A stretch of DNA of 64,000 nt from CBINFS01 sp966250015 (lineage in GTDB: Bacteria; Bacteroidota; Rhodothermia; Rhodothermales; DASSAV01), in assembly GCA_966250015.1 (NCBI GenBank), contig CBINFS010000010.1, positions 1 to 64,000 on the forward strand. The letters run 5' to 3'. Numbering within the stretch: the first letter of the stretch is position 1; each line of letters begins with the position of its first letter. Below the pieces are notes generated by a model. That model made no database searches. It was given only the letters and a program-made list of their open reading frames with translations, and had not been told where the DNA came from. The position numbers were made by a program, and so were the translations under genes. Positions 36,496 to 44,322 of this stretch are shown one piece after another.

Positions 36496-37080
36496 TTACC
36501 GTGCCTGGCGAATGGCAATGGCCTCGATCTCGACCAGCAGGTCCGACCGGCAAATGTGCGCCTGGATGGCCGTGCTGGCCGGTAGTGGGTCGAGCTCGAG
36601 CCACTCATAGAAGGTCGTACGGACCTCGTTGAAGGCTTCGTAGTCTCGCTCCATGTCCCGGAGATAGCAGGTCGTACGGACGATGTCTTTCCACGTCATC
36701 CCCTCGGCTTTGAGAAGCTCCGTGATGTTGCGGAACGTACGCCAGAGTTGGGCGCGAAAGTCACCGACGTGGACCGTTGAGCCGTCCTCTGCCACACTTG
36801 CCGTGCCCGAGATCAGCATGAACATGGTATCACCCACGTTGAACGTGAGTGCTCTTGAAAAAGAGGACGGTTTGGCGTAATCGTACGCTTCGTTGAGTAC
36901 GGACGGCGCAGAAACCGCACGCCGCGGAATGGGCGGGCGCTCGGCCGGATGCTCAGGCGGCGCTTGAAGCTCCCCTACTTCAGAAATGATGCCGAGACGT
37001 TCCATCTCCTCGCGTTCACCTTCTGAATAATAGGGTACTTCCACTAGCTGTCCGTTCGTCTCTTCACTAAACCTAGCCAT
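36496..37080 (-). CDS. RidA-family (YjgF/UK114) protein with N-terminal extension
   Basis: A 194-residue protein whose last about 125 residues form a RidA domain: MFMLISGTASVAEDGSTVHV, RNITELLKAEGMTWKDIVRT, and the end IQAHICRSDLLVEIEAIAI with the Arg that binds imine/enamine carboxylates. RidA proteins hydrolyse reactive 2-aminoacrylate-type intermediates. The first 60-70 residues (acidic, Pro-rich) are extra. It heads the run RidA, binding protein A, DAHP synthase, binding protein B, four-span protein. Metabolite clearance linked to amino-acid ligands is an inference. Confidence 0.88.
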   Translation of the reverse strand: MARFSEETNGQLVEVPYYSEGEREEMERLGIISEVGELQAPPEHPAERPPIPRRAVSAPSVLNEAYDYAKPSSFSRALTFNVGDTMFMLISGTASVAEDGSTVHVGDFRAQLWRTFRNITELLKAEGMTWKDIVRTTCYLRDMERDYEAFNEVRTTFYEWLELDPLPASTAIQAHICRSDLLVEIEAIAIRQAR

Positions 37081-37130
37081 GAACTAACTCCATATTTTAT
37101 GTTAAAAAACTCTATTTATTGGTTATGAAG

Positions 37131-37195
37131 ATACTCACGATGCTGAGGGCTATTGTTGTGATACTGTGATGCTTCTGTGGGTATATCGTGAGTAT
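37131..37195. promoter_or_regulatory. Inverted repeat with 43-base spacer upstream of ridA
   Basis: ATACTCACGAT (37131-37141) is exactly mirrored by ATCGTGAGTAT (37185-37195). The pair sits in the 178-base gap between the propeller operon stop (37259) and the ridA start (37080), both minus strand. There is no T-run directly after it, so it is more likely a pair of operator half-sites or an mRNA stem than a terminator. Confidence 0.45.
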
Positions 37196-37258
37196 TTCCA
37201 TTGATTTTCGGAATGTTTGTGTACCCCCTGAAAATCTCCAACAAACGTTTTTCTACTC

Positions 37259-38467
37259 TTATTTCATCGCAAGTTCAGCGTTGATGGTCCTTCCGGAAGG
37301 TATCCCTACGCTGAGGCCTGCTTCCGTTGCAACCCACAGGGTGTCGCCCTGGAAGTCGATGGCCTGGATGTAGTTATTTATCAGTGCGGTAGGCGTCGTT
37401 ATGCGCCCGATTTCTTTACCGTACTCTTCGTTGATGATGATCTCGCCCTGTCCGTTTTCCTTTCGAACGAACGTGCGCCAGATCTTTCGGTCGAAGGTGC
37501 TCAAGCCCCGGTCAGTACACAGGTAGCCCACCTGCCCCTTCGCCGCTACATAATTGATGAAACTACTGATGAGGCCGCTGTTCGTATCGAAATATCCCTT
37601 CCAGCGTACGCCGTCGTAGAGGCTCAGGCCGAAATACGTAGAGATCCACAAGACGCCTTCGTCCGACGTAAGGAAAGAGACGATGTCGTGCACGATGCCG
37701 TCGTCCGGAAACACGTCGACCTCCATCTCACCGTCGGGATCGACGTAGTCTTTCCAGTGCTCAGTTTCCTTATTCATTTCGAGCAGGCCGCCACCCCACG
37801 CCCCGACGTAAATGCGGCCAAACTCCTCAGTGACCGCATACGTCCAGGGCTCGTGCATGGGCGCATTGGTTTCGTTCCAGATCGACCACTGTCCCGTGTG
37901 CGTGTCGTAACGGCTAACCCCCGAGGCCGTAGCCGCCCATACATCTTTACCGTCGACGTAGACACAGTAGACGAAGTCGTTGGCGAGCCCGCTGTTGAAC
38001 TGGTTGAAGATCTCGAATTTGCCGGCCGAATACCGGGTCAGGCCGGAGCCGGTGCCGATCCAGACGTCACCCGTCGCCTCATCCACCTCGATGTTGACGA
38101 TAAAATTGTGGGAGAGGCCGTCTTCGGTCGTGAACGTACGGAACTTGCCGTCTTCAAAGAGTACGAGCCCGTTGGTCGTGCCGATCCATACCCGGTCGCC
38201 GTCGACGTGAATGGCCAGCAGCTTCTGTGCCGGCAGGCCGTCTGCCGTGGTGTAATTCTTCCACGTATAGATGGGTATGTCGACGCTCTCGACTGGCGCA
38301 CTCAGTAAGCTTTCGGTCCCGATCCTGTCCACTTTTGAATGGAGTGACGGTTGCTCGGCCGCATCCCCGACCTTGCTTTTTGAGCTCACTCCAAACACCG
38401 CAACCGCCAGGATCACAAGGACTGCGGCCGCTCCAGTCGTCGAAAGTACTTTAGCCGTTTTGCTCAT
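37259..38467 (-). CDS. Exported two-component-type propeller protein (Reg_prop repeats)
   Basis: A 402-residue protein with an N-terminal signal/anchor (about 11-28) and beta-propeller repeats of the two-component-regulator kind: TWKNYTTADGLPAQKLLAIH, GDRVWIGTTNGLVLFEDGKF, GDVWIGTGSGLTRYSAGKFE, KDVWAATASGVSRYDTHTG, GVLWISTYFGLSLYDGVRWK. In hybrid systems such propellers are the sensor part of a histidine kinase; here it stands alone without a kinase. It ends the four-gene propeller operon, 9 bases after the YVTN/dihaem gene. A ligand-binding or structural role is inferred only from the fold. Confidence 0.85.
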   Translation of the reverse strand: MSKTAKVLSTTGAAAVLVILAVAVFGVSSKSKVGDAAEQPSLHSKVDRIGTESLLSAPVESVDIPIYTWKNYTTADGLPAQKLLAIHVDGDRVWIGTTNGLVLFEDGKFRTFTTEDGLSHNFIVNIEVDEATGDVWIGTGSGLTRYSAGKFEIFNQFNSGLANDFVYCVYVDGKDVWAATASGVSRYDTHTGQWSIWNETNAPMHEPWTYAVTEEFGRIYVGAWGGGLLEMNKETEHWKDYVDPDGEMEVDVFPDDGIVHDIVSFLTSDEGVLWISTYFGLSLYDGVRWKGYFDTNSGLISSFINYVAAKGQVGYLCTDRGLSTFDRKIWRTFVRKENGQGEIIINEEYGKEIGRITTPTALINNYIQAIDFQGDTLWVATEAGLSVGIPSGRTINAELAMK

Positions 38468-38476
38468 ACGGTTCTC

Positions 38477-40465
38477 TTACTTGTTTTCGTTCGGCAAGCC
38501 GAGGGTTCGCAAATACTCGATTAGATCGTTGAGTTCGGTTTTGGTCAGGTCGCTGATCATTCCATGCTCGTCGTGGACGCTGTTTACCGTCCAGATCTCT
38601 TCGAGAGTCGCCGCGCTTCCGTCGTGCAGATACGGGGGGGTTGCGTAGATATTGACCAGCTGCGGGGTATCGAAGAGCATCCATTCCGGATCGGTCGACC
38701 GCCGCGTACCGACGTCGAATTTCTGCTGGTTGGTATAATAGGGCCCACTGTGGCACGTGATGCACCGGTTACTCTCGGGTATCTCCTCTCCCGTCATCGT
38801 TACGGACCGTTCGAACAGGTACTTACCCCGTTGTTGCGCCGGCGTCAGCTCCGGGTACAGGCGTTTGTAGCGGTTCGGCGGCGCCGGAATTGAGTACATG
38901 TAGGCGACGGTTGCATAGAGCTCTTTCGGCGGCCACGACTCGACGCGCGTCAGGTGCTTGGCGAAACGAATGCCGTCCTGCATGTAGAGGCTCACGTTCG
39001 ACCCCTGCCATTTGAAGGGGGACGTCTGGCCCACTTCTCGCAGCGTCATGGTATTGACGATCACCTGCCCCAGGCCGTCGGCGCCGAAATCCCACGAGAG
39101 GGCGTCCTGGTCGCCATCCGGGTGGCAGGTGCGGCAGCTGAACTGGCCTTGCAGCGCACGGGCACGATGGAACATCTGATCGCCGAGGCGAACGACGGTG
39201 ACGTCTTTCGGTCCACCCAGGTCGATCGGTTCGAGGGGTTCGAGCGTTTCGGTATCGATCACGCCGACGTGGTCGCTCAGATGTTCGGCAACGTAAAGCC
39301 GTTTCCCGTCAGGCGAGAGCGCCATTCGTTTCGGATTCGACCCGGTAGGAATGCGTTTGATGACAAATTCGGTGCTCAGGCCGAGGTGATTAGCGAAGAT
39401 GTTAAGGCTGTCCTCCGTTGCCCTCGCCATGATGGCGCGTACCGCATCCATATCGATCACACTGATGAGATCAGCCGCCATGTACGATACGTAGGCCCGC
39501 TTACCATCAGGTGATATCAAAATGTCGTATGGGTCGGCGTAAAACGCGTTTACCTCGTCCGTCAACAGCTGGAAGATTCGTCCTTCGCCTTCCAGCTCGA
39601 TGATTCCGATGCCGTAGGTGAGCATCCATCCGCGATTGACCTGGGTGGTCGGGAGGAGTTGTTTTGGCCGCACGACCGTCACAAGCGCCAGATCACCCTC
39701 CGGCGTAAAATCAATACTTTCAACGAGGTGTGCATCACGAATCAACTTTCGATCGTCCACACGCAACGTGGCCGTATTGACCACCGTCACCTCGGTTATC
39801 GGTGACTCCCGGAAACCGGTGTCTTTGGTCAGACGGTTCGTAACCATAATCCTCGATCCGTCAGGCGTCAGACCGACCGCATAGGGTTGATGTCCTGCCG
39901 GCAACCGTTTCACCTCAGTACCTTCAGCCAGATCGATGATCGAGATGTCGTTCGAGAAGGTGTTCGCTGTATACAGGTAGCGGCCATCCGCGCTGAAAGC
40001 GAGCTCTTCCGGGCCGCTTCCGGTCGGCAGCTCTCCTGTAACACTCCAGGATTCGAGGTCAATCACGGAGATGTTGTCGGACCAGTTGTTGGTCACGTAA
40101 GCAGTACGGCCGTCGGGTGAAAGAACGATGCTGTGCGGATGGTCGCCGAGGGTCATCCGGTTCAGCACAGTTCCGTCCTCGACCGACACTTCCAGGAGCA
40201 TGTCCATGTCTTCCGCCACCACATAGAGCCGGCTTCCGTCGGGCGAGACGGCGAGGTCGTGCGGGGAGAGATAGTCCTTTTCGAGCAGGTTTTTGATAAA
40301 ACCCTCCTTCTTCATGTAGACGTGGCAGGAGGCGCAGTTGACGGGAGCATCGACACCACCCATGATGTAGCGGACGTGCCGTTCTGCCATGCCGTGCCCC
40401 AGGTACAGCAAAACCGCCAGAATTGCCGTAACAGATGTTCCCGTTAAGAAGACCAGTCGGTTCAT
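38477..40465 (-). CDS. YVTN beta-propeller fused to cytochrome c / MauG-like dihaem domain
   Basis: A 662-residue exported haem protein. N-terminal span (about 4-22) then a CxxCH (Cys44-Ala-Ser-Cys-His48), then YVTN-type propeller repeats (HDLAVSPDGSRLYVVAEDMD, PHSIVLSPDGRTAYVTNNWS, AFSADGRYLYTANTFSNDIS). The C-terminal third has two more haem sites, FSCRTCHPDGDQ and NRCITCHSGPYY, and ends YLHDGSAATLEEIW...LIEYLRTLG, as in dihaem peroxidase/MauG proteins. So it carries three CxxCH motifs. Likely periplasmic or outer-surface electron-transfer protein; substrate unknown. It lies between the TolB-like CxxCH gene (49 bases) and the Reg_prop gene (9 bases). Confidence 0.88.
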   Translation of the reverse strand: MNRLVFLTGTSVTAILAVLLYLGHGMAERHVRYIMGGVDAPVNCASCHVYMKKEGFIKNLLEKDYLSPHDLAVSPDGSRLYVVAEDMDMLLEVSVEDGTVLNRMTLGDHPHSIVLSPDGRTAYVTNNWSDNISVIDLESWSVTGELPTGSGPEELAFSADGRYLYTANTFSNDISIIDLAEGTEVKRLPAGHQPYAVGLTPDGSRIMVTNRLTKDTGFRESPITEVTVVNTATLRVDDRKLIRDAHLVESIDFTPEGDLALVTVVRPKQLLPTTQVNRGWMLTYGIGIIELEGEGRIFQLLTDEVNAFYADPYDILISPDGKRAYVSYMAADLISVIDMDAVRAIMARATEDSLNIFANHLGLSTEFVIKRIPTGSNPKRMALSPDGKRLYVAEHLSDHVGVIDTETLEPLEPIDLGGPKDVTVVRLGDQMFHRARALQGQFSCRTCHPDGDQDALSWDFGADGLGQVIVNTMTLREVGQTSPFKWQGSNVSLYMQDGIRFAKHLTRVESWPPKELYATVAYMYSIPAPPNRYKRLYPELTPAQQRGKYLFERSVTMTGEEIPESNRCITCHSGPYYTNQQKFDVGTRRSTDPEWMLFDTPQLVNIYATPPYLHDGSAATLEEIWTVNSVHDEHGMISDLTKTELNDLIEYLRTLGLPNENK

Positions 40466-40514
40466 TTCCGTCTATTCCTTACTCGAATACGTTTTCCCTC
40501 TCTTGCAGGCTTAC

Positions 40515-41945
40515 TTACATGCCCTGCGAATCTCCACTTGCGGCAAGCTCATTGCCGGCTGATTTCCTCAGGGAGTGGTGAGGTTTCGTTATCGCCAGCG
40601 GGAGCACGTTCGGCGGAGCCAGCTCTTTGTCCTCGTGGCACCCGATACAGCCACGTTGATCGAATGGACGCACCCAGACCCAGTCCGACGGCCCACGGAC
40701 CACTCTTCCCTGTTCGTCCATCGTCTCGAAACGTAGCGGCGTGTCGGCGGGCACTTCTAGATTGAAAGAGCCGTCGGCCTCAAGTGGGACTTCACCCAGC
40801 ACACCGTCTAAGGTCAGAATCCGCAGGGTGCTGCTGCGAGTACCAACCTGGCTCGGGTCGGCCGGCGGGAGCGACGAAAAATCAGCATCGATGCCGTACA
40901 AAAGGCCGACGTCGTATGTCTTGTCCACGATGCTGGGGAATGCCATAATCCGGGGGCGCCTGACCGCAACGACGGGCTCGATCGACTGGTACTCGGGGTC
41001 CGAGTAGACCTTCTCTCCAATACTTCTCGTTTCCAGATCAAACTGGTAGAGACCGTAGGGTTCGGATTCCGAAGATCTGTACGCGACGACGAGCGACTTC
41101 TCACCCAGCGGATAGAGCGAGTGGAACCGGCCTGGATCGCCGTCCGACAGGTCGACCCGCGTCTTCAGGGGCCTCTTCAGCTCCACCGAAACGAGCTTGC
41201 CGCCTGCCAAACCCGCGCTTTCCGACTCGACGAAGACGATCAGCTCTTTTGCGACCTCACGCGCCCTGCCCGCGTACCCTTTCCCTTCCGCAGGCCGGTA
41301 AAACAGCTCGTCTTTCGTTCCGTCGTAGATGATGGCAAAAAGGGAGGGGGGCAAATCCGATGCGCTTCCAGCCCCGGTCGCATAAAGGACCCGGCCATCC
41401 CTCATGATCGACGTCGAGAAATCCGATTCCGGACGATACGTGATCCGATCCAGGCAGCAGCCGTCGAGCTTTACAGTATATAAAGCGTGTTGTCCTTCGG
41501 CAGACAGTGCAGAGAAAACGACTCCATCCTCGCCCGGCAAATACGACGGATCTGTGCAGCCGGTCAGCGTATCCGAGAGCTTTCTGGCTTCACCACCCTT
41601 GAGGTCCATCTCCCAGATTTGCCACGGATCGTCAGCCTTCTTCTTCCCCGAGAAGAGCAGCTTCAGGCCGTCGAACGAGATTTCTGGCGAGCGGGCGGCG
41701 TAAAACGACTTGGTCAGAACCTCGACCTTCCCGTCCTCTCCGAGCGCAACGATTCGGCTCTGTTCGGGGAAACGCCAGTCCGACTGCTCCGCACCAGACG
41801 TCGACTCCACGGGGATTTGCGTAAATACGATCTTCCCACTCGGAGCCTGCTCACCGGGCGACACCACAAAAAAGGCTGTTACGATGAGGGCAAGCGCCAC
41901 GATGAGAATGAGGGCGGGCCCTTTCGAGACATGCATCTTTTTCAT
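40515..41945 (-). CDS. TolB/WD40-like propeller protein with C-terminal CxxCH
   Basis: A 476-residue exported protein with an N-terminal span (ALILIVALALIVTAFFVV). The middle has TolB-like/WD40-type blades (SPEISFDGLKLLFSGKKKAD, MDLKGGEARKLSDTLTGCTD). The C-terminus has one haem motif in RGCIGCHEDKELAPPNV. This combination of a TolB-like propeller and a terminal RGCIGCHE motif resembles proteins annotated as related to hydrazine synthase alpha; that is a loose resemblance. I start at 41945, which puts it 2 bases after the stop of the FG-GAP gene, so translation is probably coupled. Confidence 0.78.
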   Translation of the reverse strand: MKKMHVSKGPALILIVALALIVTAFFVVSPGEQAPSGKIVFTQIPVESTSGAEQSDWRFPEQSRIVALGEDGKVEVLTKSFYAARSPEISFDGLKLLFSGKKKADDPWQIWEMDLKGGEARKLSDTLTGCTDPSYLPGEDGVVFSALSAEGQHALYTVKLDGCCLDRITYRPESDFSTSIMRDGRVLYATGAGSASDLPPSLFAIIYDGTKDELFYRPAEGKGYAGRAREVAKELIVFVESESAGLAGGKLVSVELKRPLKTRVDLSDGDPGRFHSLYPLGEKSLVVAYRSSESEPYGLYQFDLETRSIGEKVYSDPEYQSIEPVVAVRRPRIMAFPSIVDKTYDVGLLYGIDADFSSLPPADPSQVGTRSSTLRILTLDGVLGEVPLEADGSFNLEVPADTPLRFETMDEQGRVVRGPSDWVWVRPFDQRGCIGCHEDKELAPPNVLPLAITKPHHSLRKSAGNELAASGDSQGM

Positions 41946-41947
41946 CC

Positions 41948-43633
41948 TTACTCTTCCGTGATGGTGAGGATCTGGTTGCATGGAACGTTCTCCAAAACCT
42001 GGACCTTGCCGGAAGGCCATTTGACCTCTATCCGATCGATGATCTCAGCCTTTCCGAGCCCGAAGTGCATCCGGGGATCGTTGGTAGAGAGATAGCCGCT
42101 GCTGCTTTCTCTGGGCGCAACCTGGGTCAGGCCGCCGGCTTCCACCGTCACTTTCGCCCCTATGCCGTCCCGGTTGCTTGTGGTGCCGACGAGGTTGATC
42201 AAGATCCAGTTGTTCTGGTCGAGACTTTCGTTTCGCAGAAGGACGGCCCGCTGCCCCATGTTGTTGATCAGGATGTCGAGGTCGCCGTCGTTGTCAAAGT
42301 CTCCGAACGCAGCGCCACGCCCCATGAACTCTTCGTAGAAGTAGCTGCCCAGCGAAAGTGAAACGTCCTCGAAGTGACCGTTTCCGACGTTCCTGAACAT
42401 CTGGTCTTCGTGGCCATAGTAGTGGTTCATTCCCCCGTTGGCCTTGAAGATGTCGATTTTTCCGTCGTTGTCGTAATCGAGGAAGCCCGCTCCCCAGCCG
42501 TCGTACTGCCCGCTCGGCTGCGCGACGCCTGACGTGATGGTGGCGTCTTCAAAGAGCCCGTTGCCGAGATTCCGGTACACGGCGCTGTAGTGGATGTCGG
42601 CGACGAAAATGTCGAAGAGGCCGTCACCGTCGTAGTCTGCAAAATCAACCGACATGCTCGACGTCTCCTCGCCACCGACTGCGAAAGCGGTACCGGACGC
42701 ATAGCTGACGTTTTTGAAGCTCTTCCCCTCTTCGTTGTGGTACATGTAGTTGGCCATGGCGTCATTGACGACGAAGAGATCGATCCAGCCATCATCGTCC
42801 CAGTCCGCAGCGCCTACACCCATCATGCGACCTTCCGGCTGGTACACCCCCATCTCCTTTGTCACGTCGGTAAATGTCCCGTTGCCGTTGTTCCGATACA
42901 ACACGTCGGGCTGCCCCGGATATGCCATGGGAGGCACCATGTTGTCGGCGGTGTAGTAGTAACCGTAATTCGGGTCGTACTCGAGATAGTTGCCGACATA
43001 CAGATCGAGCCATCCGTCGTGGTCGAAGTCAAACCAGACCGCACCGACGGTGTTGGCATCTTCGGCCCCCGCCACGCCGGCCCGACGGGTTACGTCGCTG
43101 AACGTGCCGTTCCCATTGTTGCGATAGAGCACGTTGTAGCCGTAATTGCAGACGTAGATGTCGGGGTAGCCGTCGTTATCGTAATCGGCAACGGCCACGC
43201 CCATGCCAAAACCGTTCTCGTCTGCTACCCGGGCCTTGTCCGTCACGTCCTCGAAGTATTTCCCCTCGACGTTCCGGTACAGCTTGTTACGGAAGCGCCC
43301 GGGCGCCCTTTCTCCTTCGCTGATGCCTTCTTTGTAAGTGCTGGAGACGAGGTAGACGTCCATCCAGCCATCCTGGTCGTAGTCGAGGAAGGCAACGCCG
43401 CTTCCCACACTTTCGGCTACGTTGCTGAAACGCTGGTCGCCGAAGGTGTGGATGAAGTCGATCCCCATGTATTCGGCAACATCAACGAAGTAGGCGCCTT
43501 CCTCTACGGGAGCGGGTCCACGCTCCTCCGGTACCACGGCGGTCTGTGTGCCGGCTTCACGGCACCCCGACAAAAGAGGGAGCAGGGAGGCAACTACGAG
43601 TATTCGCGTTGCCCTGGTATACAGTACACCCAT
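41948..43633 (-). CDS. CRTAC1-type FG-GAP/ASPIC-UnbV lipoprotein
   Basis: A 561-residue lipoprotein with signal peptide and lipobox LLSGC. The body is a run of VCBS/FG-GAP repeats with calcium-type loops: AFLDYDQDGWMDVYLVSSTY, VAVADYDNDGYPDIYVCNYG, VWFDFDHDGWLDLYVGNYLE, AAFGDFDNDGDLDILINNMG, forming a propeller. The end is an ASPIC/UnbV domain (GIGAKVTVEAGG, RMHFGLGKAEIIDRIEVKWP). I start at 43633 because that places a clean lipoprotein signal at the N-terminus; the open frame begins at 43747. It is the first gene of the four-propeller operon. These proteins are surface or periplasmic with unknown ligands. Confidence 0.88.
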   Translation of the reverse strand: MGVLYTRATRILVVASLLPLLSGCREAGTQTAVVPEERGPAPVEEGAYFVDVAEYMGIDFIHTFGDQRFSNVAESVGSGVAFLDYDQDGWMDVYLVSSTYKEGISEGERAPGRFRNKLYRNVEGKYFEDVTDKARVADENGFGMGVAVADYDNDGYPDIYVCNYGYNVLYRNNGNGTFSDVTRRAGVAGAEDANTVGAVWFDFDHDGWLDLYVGNYLEYDPNYGYYYTADNMVPPMAYPGQPDVLYRNNGNGTFTDVTKEMGVYQPEGRMMGVGAADWDDDGWIDLFVVNDAMANYMYHNEEGKSFKNVSYASGTAFAVGGEETSSMSVDFADYDGDGLFDIFVADIHYSAVYRNLGNGLFEDATITSGVAQPSGQYDGWGAGFLDYDNDGKIDIFKANGGMNHYYGHEDQMFRNVGNGHFEDVSLSLGSYFYEEFMGRGAAFGDFDNDGDLDILINNMGQRAVLLRNESLDQNNWILINLVGTTSNRDGIGAKVTVEAGGLTQVAPRESSSGYLSTNDPRMHFGLGKAEIIDRIEVKWPSGKVQVLENVPCNQILTITEE

Positions 43634-44322
43634 CAAGTAATTATTTAGTCTCGAATGACGCACAGGCCTGAAATCCTCCGAGGACAAAAAAACAGAGTTA
43701 AGAATGAAAGTGCTGGATCGTAATCGCCTTTCGGACGCCGCTTGCACCTCCGTTGAATGGATTGCGGATGATACGCCAACATCGTTTCCCTCAGATGCAG
43801 GGGTTCCCTTGCAAAATGAGCGTAAGGGAAATCCCTACGCCGTTACTATTAGATGTTGTTGTTTAAACAAACACCCCGGAATCTCCACCTTCCGGACTCT
43901 TCTGCATCAAATATTCATTCTTGTAGAGGAATCCACCTGGCAAAAAAGCCCGTAGACCCCCGAAGCGCTACCAAAAAGTGGATCTCCTTCCAGGGGTGTA
44001 CCCTAAAAGTAATCACCGTCCACTATTCTTACAATCCCGGGCACGGCCGATCACGAAGCGGGTATTTATTTTTGACCAATTTGATTCCGTGAAAGTGTAC
44101 TATCCATTAAAAATTATTAAGGATATAAATACCTGTATATCTGAATAGTTATCACCACAACAGCCGTTTGGTCGAATGATGCCTCTCAACTCAGCACCGA
44201 GTCGGAATCCACGGTCCAGGCGCCTCACAAGGATTCAGGTGACGTGAAGCAATAAAAAGGCGGGATCGCAATGATTCTTCATCACGATCCCGCCGAAACG
44301 AATATTCCGATAAGGGAATATA
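43634..44322. other. 689-base intergenic region before the propeller operon
   Basis: Lies between two minus-strand genes. It contains a strong terminator at 44251-44294 and an AT-rich stretch (about 44070-44150) that may hold the promoter of the downstream operon. A small bulged hairpin (CGTAAGGGA/TCCCTACG, about 43821-43838) is present. Short frames on either strand here have no protein-like character. No repeats or RNA genes were recognised. Confidence 0.5.
44251..44294 (-). terminator. Strong intrinsic terminator after the TPR/FG-GAP lipoprotein gene
   Basis: On the minus strand a perfect 10-bp stem GGCGGGATCG/CGATCCCGCC (44259-44268 with 44285-44294), enlarged by an inner ATGA/TCAT stem, is followed at once by CTTTTTATT. 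It begins 28 bases after the stop at 44323. Confidence 0.9.

Noticed and set aside
32543..37080. Possible branched-chain amino-acid ABC transporter operon.
   Set aside because: Only binding proteins are present; no permease or ATPase gene lies in the run, so a complete transporter cannot be claimed.
43704..44092. Plus-strand frames of about 80 codons in the gap before the propeller operon.
   Set aside because: No ribosome-binding site, no family motif, and partial overlap with the lipoprotein signal region on the other strand.
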